The translations under genes were made by a program, and so were the position numbers. The notes under the pieces were generated by a model. It was not told the origin of the DNA. It was given only the letters and a program-made list of their open reading frames with translations, and did no database searches. A stretch of DNA of 64,000 nucleotides from JBGTFE01 sp049799955 (GTDB lineage: Bacteria > Acidobacteriota > Blastocatellia > Pyrinomonadales > Pyrinomonadaceae), in assembly GCA_049799955.1 (NCBI GenBank), contig JBARIW010000020.1:1-64000 (forward strand). Reading direction: 5' to 3'. This document shows, in pieces, positions 16,006 through 24,672 of the stretch. Each line of letters begins with the position of its first letter. The stretch's first letter is position 1.

Positions 16006-16797
16006 TTAATTTACAAGTTTTTCTAAATCGGACTTTTCCCACGCTTTTGATTTGAAATAATAAAAACGCCGGTTCGGTTTGAAATTTACATTCAAAGGCT
16101 CGTCAACGGAAATGCCGTAACTTCCGCGACATAAAGGCTCGCGCCAGTCGCTTCCGGCAGACAAAAATGAGCGAATTTTATCGCTGTCCGCGCCCATTTC
16201 AAAAGCCATCGGAACGGCTTCGTCAACCGGAAAATCGTTAAACCACGCGTCGCCGGCGCACCAAGAAGCGAGCGCCGTCATCGTCAAAGGCGTGTAGTTC
16301 GGCAGGCGATATTTTAATTTGGTAATAAATTCACCGTAAAATTTTCGTTCCGAGCCGACCGCGTCAAAATCAATCTGAACGGCTTTGACACCGGGACGTT
16401 CAAGCGTATTTTTAACCAGATTGACGATTTTTTCCACCTGCGAAGGCGAAAAAGTCGGGCGCTTGCCGCCGATTTTTGAAGTTTCGATGCGCGTAACGGC
16501 AATCAAATATGTTTCGGGCGCGATTTCCAAAGGCTGACGGCGTGGCTTGAAGACGATTTCTTCGTTTTGCAAAAATAAAGTCTGCGCCAGAAATGCCACG
16601 CCGATTTCTTTCGTGTCGATAAATCGCAAATCTTCGGGGCGTTCCCAAGCCCAGAGAATTTTTTTCGGCATTTGACTGTTTAATTCAGGATTAATTTCGT
16701 GCTTTGTCCGGCAATTTACAGAAAAAATGAGCAGGCAACATAAAATAATTCCAAATTTTGCCGGTGAGTTGTGTCTGAAAAAAAGCATCCGATTCAA
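16006..16797 (-). CDS. Exported DUF3142-like protein
   Basis: The 263-residue protein has a hydrophobic N-terminal export segment ending at SVNC, a poor lipobox, so lipidation is uncertain. The mature chain begins with ILWAWERPEDLRFIDTKEIG, which I associate with DUF3142 proteins, and contains VQIDFDAVGSERKFYGEFI, LTMTALASWCAGDAWF and EAVPMAFEMGADSDKI. The QIDFDA strand end and the MTALASW segment resemble a TIM-barrel glycoside-hydrolase-like fold, but activity is not established. It forms a tightly spaced pair with the 893-residue secreted protein downstream. Confidence 0.75.
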   Translation of the reverse strand: MNRMLFFRHNSPAKFGIILCCLLIFSVNCRTKHEINPELNSQMPKKILWAWERPEDLRFIDTKEIGVAFLAQTLFLQNEEIVFKPRRQPLEIAPETYLIAVTRIETSKIGGKRPTFSPSQVEKIVNLVKNTLERPGVKAVQIDFDAVGSERKFYGEFITKLKYRLPNYTPLTMTALASWCAGDAWFNDFPVDEAVPMAFEMGADSDKIRSFLSAGSDWREPLCRGSYGISVDEPLNVNFKPNRRFYYFKSKAWEKSDLEKLVN

Positions 16798-16888
16798 TAT
16801 ACAACGATTAGAAAAATCAAACTAGAGTAATTGTTATCGGTTTGTTATATTTATAGCAACTGAATAACCATTCATTAAGGGAAAAACG

Positions 16889-18598
16889 ATGATTGAACGC
16901 GAACAAATTGAAATGGATGTTTTGTTTGTCGGCGCAGGACCGGCAAATCTGGCAGCGGCTTTGCATCTTAAAAATCAAATAAAAGAACACGACCGGCTCG
17001 TCGCGCATACGAGCTATCAGGGCAGGGAAATCGGCGAGCTCGAAATCGGGATTATCGAAAAAGGCTCGTTCGTCGGTGCGCACATCTTGTCCGGCGCGGT
17101 GATGGATGCGCTGGCAATACGCGAACTGATGCCCGATTTTCTCGAACAGGGCTGCCCGGTCGATACGGTCGTTTCCGAGGACGCGTTCTGGTATCTGACT
17201 GAAAATAAAGCCATAAAAGCGCCGATTATTCCGCCGCCGCTCAAAAACAAAGGCAAATATATCGTTTCGCTGAGCAAAGTCTGCGAATGGCTTTCCGAAA
17301 AATGCGAGGAAGCGGGAATAAATATTTTCCCGGAATTTCCCGGCGCGGAAATGCTCTATGACGAAAACGAACGCGTCATCGGCGTTCGAACGGGCGACAA
17401 AGGAATCGACAAGGAAGGCGAGCCGAAAGGGAATTTCGAAGCGGGCGTCGATATTTTGGCAAAAATTACGGTTCTCGGCGAAGGCTCGCGCGGTTCGCTT
17501 GCAAAACAGTTGACGCGAAGGCTCGGAATGAACGAAAAAAGCGAGCCGCAGGTTTTTTCGCTCGGCATAAAAGAGATTTGGGAAGTTCCGACAGGGAATT
17601 TTGAAGAAGGTCTGGTTATTCACACGCTCGGTTTTCCGTCCGACGCGCAAACTTACGGCGGCGGCTGGATTTACGGGATGAAAAACAATGTCATCAGCAT
17701 CGGCTATGTTACGGGACTCGACTACAAAGACCCATTGATAGACCCGCACGCCGAGTTTCAAAAATTCAAAACGCATCCCGAAATCGCCAAAATTCTCGCC
17801 GGCGGAAAAATGCTCAAATACGGCGCGAAATCGATTAACGCGGGCGGTTGGAACACGATGCCGCAGCTTTACGCCGACGGCGTTCTGCTTGTCGGCGACT
17901 GCGCTTCGTTTCTGAACGGGCAGCGCATCAAAGGCATTCACACGGCGATGAAATCGGGAATGCTCGCGGCGGAAACGATTATCAGCGCGTTTGACCACGA
18001 AGATTTTTCCTCAAACACGCTCAAGCTTTTTTCCGAAAAAGTTAATATGAGCTGGATTTATGACGAGCTTCATCCGGTCAGAAATTTTCACGGCTCGTTC
18101 CAGAAAGGTCGCTGGTCGGCGCTCGTCAACACGGGAATGCAGTTTATGACCGGCGGCTTGGCTTGGGGATTTATGCCGAAGGAATATCACGTTCCGGGTT
18201 ATGAGCGAATGGAAAAGCTCGAAGAATATGATTACGAAGGCGACGCGCCGGAGCAGCGTTACCCGGATTTGAAATTCGATAAACAACTGACTTTTGATAA
18301 AGTTACGGACGTTTTTCACGCGGGCGTGGCGCACGACGAAGACCAGCCCTCGCACCTGCATATTCTCGACACGGAAATCTGCGCGACACGCTGCACGGAA
18401 GAATACGGCAATCCGTGTCAGAGATTTTGCCCGGCGGCGGTTTACGAAATGGAAGAAAACGCGAAAACCGGACGGCGCGAGATAAAAGTGAATTTTTCGA
18501 ACTGCGTTCACTGCAAAACCTGCGACATCGCCGACCCGTATCAAATTATCAACTGGGTAACGCCCGAAGGCGGCGGTCCGAATTACAAGGGAATGTAA
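16889..18598 (+). CDS. Electron transfer flavoprotein-ubiquinone oxidoreductase
   Basis: The 569-residue protein has an N-terminal FAD-binding GxGxxN motif (VLFVGAGPANLAAALHL), the LVGDCASFLNGQRIKGIHTA segment, and a C-terminal 4Fe-4S ferredoxin-like part with CQRFCPAAVYE and NFSNCVHCKTCDIADPYQII. It passes electrons from ETF, reduced by acyl-CoA and other dehydrogenases, to membrane quinone. The RBS AAGGG precedes the ATG at good distance. No etfAB genes lie nearby. A heptamer element starts directly after its stop. Confidence 0.96.
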   Translation: MIEREQIEMDVLFVGAGPANLAAALHLKNQIKEHDRLVAHTSYQGREIGELEIGIIEKGSFVGAHILSGAVMDALAIRELMPDFLEQGCPVDTVVSEDAFWYLTENKAIKAPIIPPPLKNKGKYIVSLSKVCEWLSEKCEEAGINIFPEFPGAEMLYDENERVIGVRTGDKGIDKEGEPKGNFEAGVDILAKITVLGEGSRGSLAKQLTRRLGMNEKSEPQVFSLGIKEIWEVPTGNFEEGLVIHTLGFPSDAQTYGGGWIYGMKNNVISIGYVTGLDYKDPLIDPHAEFQKFKTHPEIAKILAGGKMLKYGAKSINAGGWNTMPQLYADGVLLVGDCASFLNGQRIKGIHTAMKSGMLAAETIISAFDHEDFSSNTLKLFSEKVNMSWIYDELHPVRNFHGSFQKGRWSALVNTGMQFMTGGLAWGFMPKEYHVPGYERMEKLEEYDYEGDAPEQRYPDLKFDKQLTFDKVTDVFHAGVAHDEDQPSHLHILDTEICATRCTEEYGNPCQRFCPAAVYEMEENAKTGRREIKVNFSNCVHCKTCDIADPYQIINWVTPEGGGPNYKGM

Positions 18599-18677
18599 AC
18601 ATTGAACATTGAACATTGAACATTTATCAAAAATCACCTGATAAATGATAAATGTTCAATGATAAATGATAAATGAT
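18599..18677 (+). repeat. Heptamer element, words TTGAACA and ATGATAA
   Basis: Three copies of ATTGAAC are followed by a spacer, then by TGATAAATGATAAATG, TTCAATG and more GATAAAT copies. Two words are mixed, so only part of each arm can pair. It begins at the stop of the ETF-QO gene. The same two words recur at 19921 and inside the ompA-like signal peptide at 23012. Confidence 0.8.
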
Positions 18678-18717
18678 GAATGGAATATGAATTGCTTTTA
18701 TTTAAAAATATGTGGAA

Positions 18718-18733
18718 ATCGTTGCGAAACGAT
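18718..18733 (+). promoter_or_regulatory. Palindrome upstream of csbD, possible operator
   Basis: ATCGTT-GCGA-AACGAT is a perfect 6-bp inverted repeat 31 bases before the csbD ATG. CsbD genes are usually stress-regulated, so this may be a binding site, but no direct evidence is available. Confidence 0.3.
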
Positions 18734-18763
18734 ACACAATTTTATTAACAGGGAGAAAAAGCA

Positions 18764-18976
18764 ATGTCATTACCAAATAAAGATGAAATGGAAGGAAAAT
18801 GGGAACAGGTCAAGGGAACCGTCAAAGATAAAGTCGGCGAAGCGACCGGCGACACGGATTTAGAAGCCGAAGGCGAAGTTCAGAACGCCGAAGGCGAAAC
18901 GCAGGAAACCTGGGGAAAAGTTAAACAAGGCGTGGGCGATGCGGTTAAAGCCGTAGGCGACGCAATAAGTAAGTAA
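18764..18976 (+). CDS. CsbD-family stress protein
   Basis: The 70-residue, very hydrophilic protein matches the CsbD family: MEGKWEQVKGTVKDKVGEAT followed by GDTDLEAEGEVQNAEGE and a VKQGVGDAVKAVGDA helix. CsbD proteins accumulate under general stress in many bacteria; their molecular role is not known. A strong GGGAG RBS precedes the ATG. It is a lone gene, convergent with rpoZ. Confidence 0.92.
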   Translation: MSLPNKDEMEGKWEQVKGTVKDKVGEATGDTDLEAEGEVQNAEGETQETWGKVKQGVGDAVKAVGDAISK

Positions 18977-18981
18977 AAAGC

Positions 18982-19034
18982 AGTAAACTGAAAACTGAAA
19001 ATTGGGAGCTAAGCTTTCAGTTTTCAGTTTTCAT
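18982..19034. repeat. Heptamer hairpin element, word AAAACTG
   Basis: The left arm AAACTGAAAACTGAAAATTG and the right arm CTTTCAGTTTTCAGTTTTCA pair around GGAGCTAAG. It lies between convergent csbD and rpoZ. The right arm contains the rpoZ stop codon (TGA on the minus strand at 19031-19033). Confidence 0.85.
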
Positions 19035-19276
19035 ATTTTTTGTTCAAGAATCTCGAAATTAACTTTTTTCTCTTCCAGTTCTTTCATCGCAATCCGCGTC
19101 GATTTCATTTTGCGAGGGTCTTCGTCAACACGCACGTTTGCGCCGCGTTGAAGTTGTTTGCTGCGCTGCGCGGCAAGAATAATCATTCTGTATTTCGAAT
19201 CGATTGCCGGCGGCGGCGTGTTTGTCGTTTCGGTTTCTTCAGTTTCTTCTACGAGTTTTTCGGTTTGTTCAGCCAT
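19031..19276 (-). CDS. rpoZ: RNA polymerase omega subunit
   Basis: The 81-residue protein ends with an omega-type core: IDSKYRMIILAAQRSKQLQRG, then DPRKMKSTRIAMKELEEKKV. The N-terminal 25 residues are an acidic, Thr/Glu-rich extension. Omega binds the beta-prime subunit and aids polymerase assembly. I chose the ATG at 19276, eight bases after the gmk stop, over a TTG at 19288 that would overlap gmk. Its place after gmk and yicC matches the widespread yicC-gmk-rpoZ order and supports the call. Confidence 0.9.
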   Translation of the reverse strand: MAEQTEKLVEETEETETTNTPPPAIDSKYRMIILAAQRSKQLQRGANVRVDEDPRKMKSTRIAMKELEEKKVNFEILEQKI

Positions 19277-19284
19277 AATTTTTT

Positions 19285-19920
19285 TCAATCTCCGGGAGTT
19301 TCGACTTTTGATGTGTCGAAACTATCTAAAATAACCTGAATCGACCGCATTTGTCTATCACGCTTTAGTCTTTCCGCCAGAATTATCGCCCGCAAATCGC
19401 TCGAAGCGTGTTCGACGCTATCGTTTACGACGATATATTCAAATTCGTTAAATCGTCTGACTTCGTCAAAAGAATTCTTCAAACGCAGCGCTAAATCATT
19501 TTTCTTTTCGGTCGCGCGGTTAGACAAACGCATTTTTAAAACCTCGAAGGAAGGCGGCAAAATAAAAATGCTGACGGCTTCGGGCAATTTTTTCAAAACG
19601 CTTTCCGCGCCCTGAACGTCGATTTCGAGAATAATATCTCTGCCAAGCTCGATTTCGCCGTTGACCTGTTTGATTGAAGTCCCGTAAAAATTACCGTGAA
19701 CCTCGGCATATTCGAGAAATTCGCCCTGCTCGATCAATTCCTGAAATTTTTCCTCGCTGACAAAAAAATAATGTCGCCCGTTTTCTTCGCCATCGCGCCG
19801 CTCGCGCGTCGTAAACGAAACGGAATAACCGATATTCGGCACGGTTTTTAAGATTTCCTTAATCAAAGTGCCTTTCCCGCCGCCCGAAGGCGAGCTGATA
19901 ATGATTAGGTTACCCTTCAT
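19285..19920 (-). CDS. gmk: Guanylate kinase
   Basis: The 211-residue protein carries the P-loop SSPSGGGKGTLIKEIL and the GMP-binding core SVSFTTRERRDGEENGRHYF, followed by EFLEYAEVHGNFYGT and EIDVQGAESV. It phosphorylates GMP to GDP in the cytosol. I chose the ATG at 19920 (MKGNLIIISS). An upstream in-frame ATG at 19932 lies within the heptamer repeat that occupies the whole leader, and no RBS is visible before either. Second gene of yicC-gmk-rpoZ. Confidence 0.94.
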   Translation of the reverse strand: MKGNLIIISSPSGGGKGTLIKEILKTVPNIGYSVSFTTRERRDGEENGRHYFFVSEEKFQELIEQGEFLEYAEVHGNFYGTSIKQVNGEIELGRDIILEIDVQGAESVLKKLPEAVSIFILPPSFEVLKMRLSNRATEKKNDLALRLKNSFDEVRRFNEFEYIVVNDSVEHASSDLRAIILAERLKRDRQMRSIQVILDSFDTSKVETPGD

Positions 19921-19987
19921 ATCATTTATCATTGAACATTTATCATTTATCAGAAAATGTTTAATGATAAATGATAAATGTTCAATG
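19921..19987. repeat. Heptamer hairpin element, words ATGATAA and TTGAACA
   Basis: The left arm ATCATTTATCATTGAACATT and the following ATCATTTATC copies pair with GATAAATGATAAATGTTCAA on the right. It fills the gap between the yicC stop and the gmk start inside an operon. The same word pair occurs at 18599. Confidence 0.85.
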
Positions 19988-20866
19988 TTATTCCACGTTT
20001 TGAACCTGTTCGCGGATTTTCTCGATTTCGCTTTTTATCGAGAGCGCCGCGTCTTTGACGATTAAATTATTCGTTTTTGACGAAACCGTGTTTGCTTCGC
20101 GGTTTAATTCCTGTGTCAGAAAATCGAGCCGTTTGCCGACATCTTTTTCTTCTTCCATTATCGCGCGAAATTGTTCGATATGAGCTTTCAGGCGCGTAAT
20201 TTCTTCGGAAATATCGCTTTTTTCGGAAAGATAAGCGATTTCCTGCGCCAGTCGCGCTTGGTCAAGCTCGATTTGCGAATCGCTTTTGGCGAGAAAATCG
20301 GTGATGCGTTTTGTCAGGCGCAGGCGATATTCTTCGGCGACATTCGCGCTTTCCGATTCGATTTTCGGCAAATGATTTTCGATTTCGGAAAGCCGGAATC
20401 TTAACTCGTCTTTTAATGATTTGCCTTCGACCTCGCGCATTTTTTCGAGTTCGTCGAGCGCGGTTTCCAGCGAAATTACTATCGCCTTTGAAAAATTCTC
20501 GTCCAGCTCATCTTTTTTCGTCTGCAAAACATTCGGCAGCCGCGCAATCATATTTAAATCCGGCTCGCCCGAAAGCGAAAATTCGTCCTGCATTTCTTTG
20601 AGCGCGGCTAAATAGCCCGAAATTAAAGGACGATTCAGCTCGTAAACCATCTCGCTCGTTCGCTCATACTGCAAATTTATATCAACGCGCCCGCGTGTGA
20701 GCCGGTTTGTAATCAATCGTTTTAACTCCGCTTCAAGCGACTGAAGCTCCTGTGAAAGACGCAGGTTTACGTCCAGAAAACGATTATTTACTGTTTTTAG
20801 CTCGACGGAAACGGTGAAATTTTCTCCCGAAATTTGCCCGCGTCCGAATCCTGTCATTGATTTCAT
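19988..20866 (-). CDS. YicC/YloC-family endoribonuclease
   Basis: The 292-residue protein begins with the diagnostic MKSMTGFGRGQ and has the family's long helical middle, the GKRLDFLTQELNREANTVSS motif and the C-terminal IKSEIEKIREQVQNVE. E. coli YicC is an endoribonuclease that affects small-RNA turnover; action on RNA here is inferred by family. First gene of yicC-gmk-rpoZ. The gap to gmk holds a heptamer hairpin, so all three genes may share a transcript interrupted by that structure. Confidence 0.93.
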   Translation of the reverse strand: MKSMTGFGRGQISGENFTVSVELKTVNNRFLDVNLRLSQELQSLEAELKRLITNRLTRGRVDINLQYERTSEMVYELNRPLISGYLAALKEMQDEFSLSGEPDLNMIARLPNVLQTKKDELDENFSKAIVISLETALDELEKMREVEGKSLKDELRFRLSEIENHLPKIESESANVAEEYRLRLTKRITDFLAKSDSQIELDQARLAQEIAYLSEKSDISEEITRLKAHIEQFRAIMEEEKDVGKRLDFLTQELNREANTVSSKTNNLIVKDAALSIKSEIEKIREQVQNVE

Positions 20867-20871
20867 AAAAT

Positions 20872-20945
20872 TTAGATTTTTGATTTTTGACCTTCGACCT
20901 TAGATTTTCTTCTTTCAAAGGTCAAAGGTCAAAAATCAAAGGTCA
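20872..20945. repeat. Heptamer hairpin element, words GATTTTT and GACCTTC
   Basis: The left arm reads TAGATTTTTGATTTTTGACC then TTCGACCTTAG; the right arm reads AAAGGTCAAAGGTCAAAAAT then CAAAGGTCA. The arms pair over about 25 bases. It lies between the yicC start and the exporter stop. Confidence 0.83.
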
Positions 20946-20952
20946 TTCCTAT

Positions 20953-22764
20953 TCAGCCTGTATAATTTGCGATTGTCTCTTCTTCGTCTGCAAATTGCAG
21001 CTCGTAAAGTTTTTTATAAGTTCCGCCTTTTGCCAGAAGCTCTTTGTGCGTTCCGGTCTGGATAATCTTTCCGCGTTCCATAACGACGATTTTATCAGCT
21101 TTTCGGACGGTTGAAAGCCTGTGCGCGATGACGATAGAAGTTTTGTTTCGCATCAGATTTGCCAGAGCTTTTTGGACGAGTCTTTCGCTTTCGGCGTCGA
21201 GCGCCGACGTTGCTTCATCTAAAATTAAAACCGGCGCGTTAATCAGAACGGCGCGGGCGATGGCGATTCTTTGGCGCTGTCCGCCGGAAAGAAAAATGCC
21301 GCGCTCGCCGACGATTGTGTCGTAGCCGTTTGGCAATTCACGAATAAAATCATCGGCAAAAGCGACACGCGCCGCTTCCGTCAATTCCTCGTCCGTCGCG
21401 CCGGGTTTTCCGTAAGAAATGTTGTATCGAATCGAATCGTTAAAAAGAACGGTTTCCTGTGTAACAAGCGCGATTTTGTGTTTAAGGCTCAGGATATTCG
21501 CATCGCGCAAATCGATTTCATCCCAGAAAATCGCGCCTTCCGACGGGTCGTAAAGTCTTTGAATTAATTTTATCAAGCTCGATTTCCCGCCGCCGCTTTC
21601 GCCGACCAGAGCGACCATCGCACCCTTTGGAATTTCGAGATTCAGGTTTTTGATAACGATTTTTCCTTCGTTTTGATAATTGAAAGAAACGTCTTTGAAC
21701 TCGATTTTTTCCTGCAAAAGTTTTAACTCGACGGCATTTGGTTTTTCTAACAAGGTTTCTTTTTCGTCCAGAACATCCCAAACGTCGCGGGCGGCGGCAA
21801 AGGCTTTGGTGATTTCGTTATGCTGGCGCGAGATTTTGCGCATCGGTTCGTAGCTTCTGAACAAAAACAAAAGAAAAGTGAAAAACTGCGCCGCTTCCAT
21901 TCTTCCCGTGTTTATTTCGCGAAGACCGAAATAAAATAAAACGACAATGACGACGATTCCGATTGTTTCGATGACGGGCGGAGAAGTCGCCGCGATTTTG
22001 CCTGAATGAAGATTGGCGCGGGCAATTAATTGCGCGACCTTTGCAAACCGCGATTTTTCTCTGTCTTCCGCCGCATAAGCTTTGACGATTGTGTGATTTG
22101 AAAGCGTTTCCTGCGCCGTGTCGGTCAAAAGCTTGTTGCCTTCAAACGACAATTCGGAAAGTTTTCTAAGAGATTTGCTGAATTTTGAAGTCAAAATTCC
22201 GATAATCGGCGCGATAATCATTGCGCCGAGCATCAGACGCCAGTTGAAATAAAAAGCCGCCGAGACAAAGAAAATCAGAATCAATCCTTCGCGCAAAAAG
22301 TCGCGCAGATTTCCCGCGACCGAATATTCGATTGCGGCGCAGCTAACGACAAGGCGCGAAACCAGATAATTCGTGCGATGCCGCTCAAAGAAATTTGCCG
22401 ATTGTTTCAACAGATGGTCGTAAAGCTCCTGTCGAAGCTGCAAAACGGCTGACTGCCCGATTTTTGCCATCAAATAAGATGAGAAAAATTCGGAGATTCC
22501 TTTGCAAATCGTAAATGTTAGAAGAAGCGCGCCAATCGTGAACCACGCCTGCGACCAGTTGCTGTCGGGAACTAAATTTTGTAAACCGAAAAGAGTTGCG
22601 CTCTTTTGCCCGTTGACATTCGGGAACGCCTGATTGAAAATCGGCGTAATCATCGCGCCGACGGCGACTTCAAAAAGCGCGCCGAGAATCATCGCGACGA
22701 AAGCCAGCACGAAAATTAAAAGATGCGGGCGCAGGTATTTGAGAAGTCTTGTGAAATCTTTCAT
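20953..22764 (-). CDS. MsbA-type ABC exporter (fused permease-ATPase)
   Basis: The 603-residue protein has six predicted membrane helices in residues 1-320 and an ATPase domain in 340-590. The ATPase shows Walker A (GESGGGKSSLIKLI), the signature LSGGQRQRIAIARA, Walker B (PVLILDEATSALDAES) and the H-loop SIVIAHRLSTV. This is the layout of lipid A/lipid or drug exporters that work as homodimers. All catalytic residues are present, in contrast to the ABC gene at 27935. The substrate is not readable from sequence; lipid A flipping is plausible in a Gram-negative organism. Confidence 0.92.
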   Translation of the reverse strand: MKDFTRLLKYLRPHLLIFVLAFVAMILGALFEVAVGAMITPIFNQAFPNVNGQKSATLFGLQNLVPDSNWSQAWFTIGALLLTFTICKGISEFFSSYLMAKIGQSAVLQLRQELYDHLLKQSANFFERHRTNYLVSRLVVSCAAIEYSVAGNLRDFLREGLILIFFVSAAFYFNWRLMLGAMIIAPIIGILTSKFSKSLRKLSELSFEGNKLLTDTAQETLSNHTIVKAYAAEDREKSRFAKVAQLIARANLHSGKIAATSPPVIETIGIVVIVVLFYFGLREINTGRMEAAQFFTFLLFLFRSYEPMRKISRQHNEITKAFAAARDVWDVLDEKETLLEKPNAVELKLLQEKIEFKDVSFNYQNEGKIVIKNLNLEIPKGAMVALVGESGGGKSSLIKLIQRLYDPSEGAIFWDEIDLRDANILSLKHKIALVTQETVLFNDSIRYNISYGKPGATDEELTEAARVAFADDFIRELPNGYDTIVGERGIFLSGGQRQRIAIARAVLINAPVLILDEATSALDAESERLVQKALANLMRNKTSIVIAHRLSTVRKADKIVVMERGKIIQTGTHKELLAKGGTYKKLYELQFADEEETIANYTG

Positions 22765-22794
22765 CTCGATTAAAAACTTGAATATACTTTATTT

Positions 22795-22884
22795 AGTCCC
22801 AAGTCCCAAGTCGTAAGTCCCAAGTCTGAAATCCCATGTAAGAATCACATTTACTTGGGACTTTGAACTTGGGACTTGGGACTT
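22795..22884. repeat. Heptamer hairpin element, word AAGTCCC
   Basis: The left arm holds four copies of AGTCCCA or close variants. The right arm (ACTTGGGACTTTGAACTTGG then GACTTGGGACT) is the complement. The spacer is about 27 bases. It lies between the divergent exporter and ompA-like genes. Confidence 0.88.
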
Positions 22885-22951
22885 TTTAGATTTGCAACGC
22901 TCAAATAGAATATGGCATCTTTCTGTTTGACTACACTTTTCGGAGAAAAAT

Positions 22952-24520
22952 ATGAAAAAACGTTTACCATTTACCATTTACCATTTACCATTTATAGCTT
23001 TGCTCCTGTTAATTGTTCAATGTTCAATGATAAATGTTTCCGCGCAGATTGACGTTCCGCGTCAGACGACCGCCGTTACATATCCGCTCGATGAAGTCGT
23101 ATTGCTGCAATTTCGCGGGACTACTCGTTTTCCGCGAATGAAGGGAACGGCGAAAATCAAGCGAACGAGCAAAAACGGGACGGAAATTGATTTATCGGTT
23201 TCCAAAATGCCGCGACCGTTCGAGCTTGGCGCGGGCTACGCGACATATGTTTTATGGGCGATTTCGCCCGATGGTCAGGTCGATAATCTCGGCGAAATCA
23301 AGCGTCGCGGATTTTTCGAGTTCGATTCGAATATCTCCGTTACGACGCGGCTTCAGACGTTTGCTTTGATAATCACGGCAGAGCCGCATTTTCTCGTGCG
23401 CCGTCCAAGCCGCGCGATTATGCTTGAAAATCTGAATCCTTATGCCGCGAGCGGCAGAACGCTGGCGACGACGCAGGCGGTTCAGTATTTCGGAAATTCG
23501 AGCGATTATTTTAACGATGCGCGAACGCCGCTCATCGCCGACCTCGATTATTCAAAAACGCCTTCGACGATTTTGCAGGCGAAACAGGCGCTCGCATTAG
23601 CTAAATTTGCCGGAGCGCAGCGCGACGCTCTCTCTGAGCTGCAAGCGGCGGAAACTCTGGCGCAAAATGCGGAAAAAGCGTGGCAGGCAGGACGGCAGGA
23701 AGAGGAAGTTGACATCAGCGCGAGAAAGGCAATCAGCGCGGCGGTCAAGGCTGAAGATACGGCTCTGGTGAGAAAGGAAGCGCGCGAAAAACGAAACGAG
23801 CAGACAAGGCAGGATGAAGAAATCCGCAAATCGGAAGAAAAAATTACCGACGCGCAAAACGAAGTTATCGAGCTGAGAAACGAGCTTTCGCGCGAAATAA
23901 GAAGCCGCGAGCTTGCCGAGCGCGACGCGTTGAATTATTCAAATCAGGTTAAGGACTTACGCACCGAAAACAATGATTTGCGTGAAGAATTGAGAAAAGC
24001 GAAAGCTGAAACGGAAGATGCGAAAATAAAGCTGGCGCGGCTCGAAGGCGAAAAACAGGCGATGACTCAGCAACAGGAGCAAAGCAATCGCCTTAACCGT
24101 TTGCAGGCAAATCAAGCGGTTTTGATGCAGTCTTTGAAACGTTTCGGAACCGTTACGAAAGACGAGCGCGGAATCGTTTTGACGCTGCCAGAAACGTGGT
24201 GGTCGGGAATTCGCGTTAATACTTTTGCGCCGGCAGCCGAGCCGAAAATCGACTCGCTCGCCGAAGTTCTGGCAAGCAACGTCGAATATAAAGTTATGGT
24301 CGAATCGCACACAGACGATAAAGGAACGGCTGACGAGCTGCAAAATTTAACGCAGCAGAGAGCCAACGCGATTGCCGAAAAACTAATGTCGGCGGGCGTT
24401 ACGCAGGAGAGAATCGAAACAAAAGGTTTCGGCGCGACACTTCCCGTCGCGGCGAATACGACAAACGCGAATCGTGCGAAAAATCGTCGCGTTCAGGTGA
24501 TTTTAGTCCCGAATATTTAA
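22952..24520 (+). CDS. OmpA-family outer-membrane/peptidoglycan protein
   Basis: The 522-residue protein has a signal sequence ending near VSAQ, a beta-rich domain (residues about 30-190), a long charged coiled coil (about 215-385, e.g. EKITDAQNEVIELRNELSRE) and a C-terminal OmpA domain (VMVESHTDDKGTADELQNLT; ERIETKGFG; NRRVQVILVPN) that binds peptidoglycan. The protein probably spans the periplasm. A good GGAG RBS precedes the ATG. The oddity is the signal peptide: it is encoded by TTTACCA heptamers (giving TIYHLPF) and TTGTTCAATG words, so the export signal is built from repeat DNA. Confidence 0.9.
   Translation: MKKRLPFTIYHLPFIALLLLIVQCSMINVSAQIDVPRQTTAVTYPLDEVVLLQFRGTTRFPRMKGTAKIKRTSKNGTEIDLSVSKMPRPFELGAGYATYVLWAISPDGQVDNLGEIKRRGFFEFDSNISVTTRLQTFALIITAEPHFLVRRPSRAIMLENLNPYAASGRTLATTQAVQYFGNSSDYFNDARTPLIADLDYSKTPSTILQAKQALALAKFAGAQRDALSELQAAETLAQNAEKAWQAGRQEEEVDISARKAISAAVKAEDTALVRKEAREKRNEQTRQDEEIRKSEEKITDAQNEVIELRNELSREIRSRELAERDALNYSNQVKDLRTENNDLREELRKAKAETEDAKIKLARLEGEKQAMTQQQEQSNRLNRLQANQAVLMQSLKRFGTVTKDERGIVLTLPETWWSGIRVNTFAPAAEPKIDSLAEVLASNVEYKVMVESHTDDKGTADELQNLTQQRANAIAEKLMSAGVTQERIETKGFGATLPVAANTTNANRAKNRRVQVILVPNI
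22962..23036 (+). repeat. Heptamer words inside ompA-like signal peptide
   Basis: Four tandem TTTACCA copies (22964-22992) and, after 20 bases, TTGTTCAATGTTCAATGATA are translated in frame as the signal peptide. No complementary arm is present. The second word matches the elements at 18599 and 19921. Confidence 0.85.
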
Positions 24521-24539
24521 TTTCGAAACTATAAAACTT

Positions 24540-24586
24540 AATATCGTTCGGAAGAAATCAGTTTTCTTCCGAACGATATTTTTTTT
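24540..24586 (+). terminator. Terminator of the ompA-like gene
   Basis: AATATCGTTCGGAAGAA pairs perfectly with TTCTTCCGAACGATATT over a seven-base loop and is followed by T8. Confidence 0.92.
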
Positions 24587-24672
24587 GTCGCTAAGGAATT
24601 AAACCGACCTGTGGTAAACTCTTTGCCCAAATAGTATTTTCCACTCAATTTTCGAAAAAGGAGTTTTTGCTA

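Noticed and set aside
16817..17998. Open frame of 393 codons opposite the ETF-QO gene
   Set aside because: Shadow of a fully recognised gene on the plus strand; the peptide is rich in Arg/Phe with no domain.
18666..18863. 65-codon frame upstream of and overlapping csbD
   Set aside because: It begins in repeat DNA and overlaps csbD in a wrong frame; csbD has the RBS and the family match.
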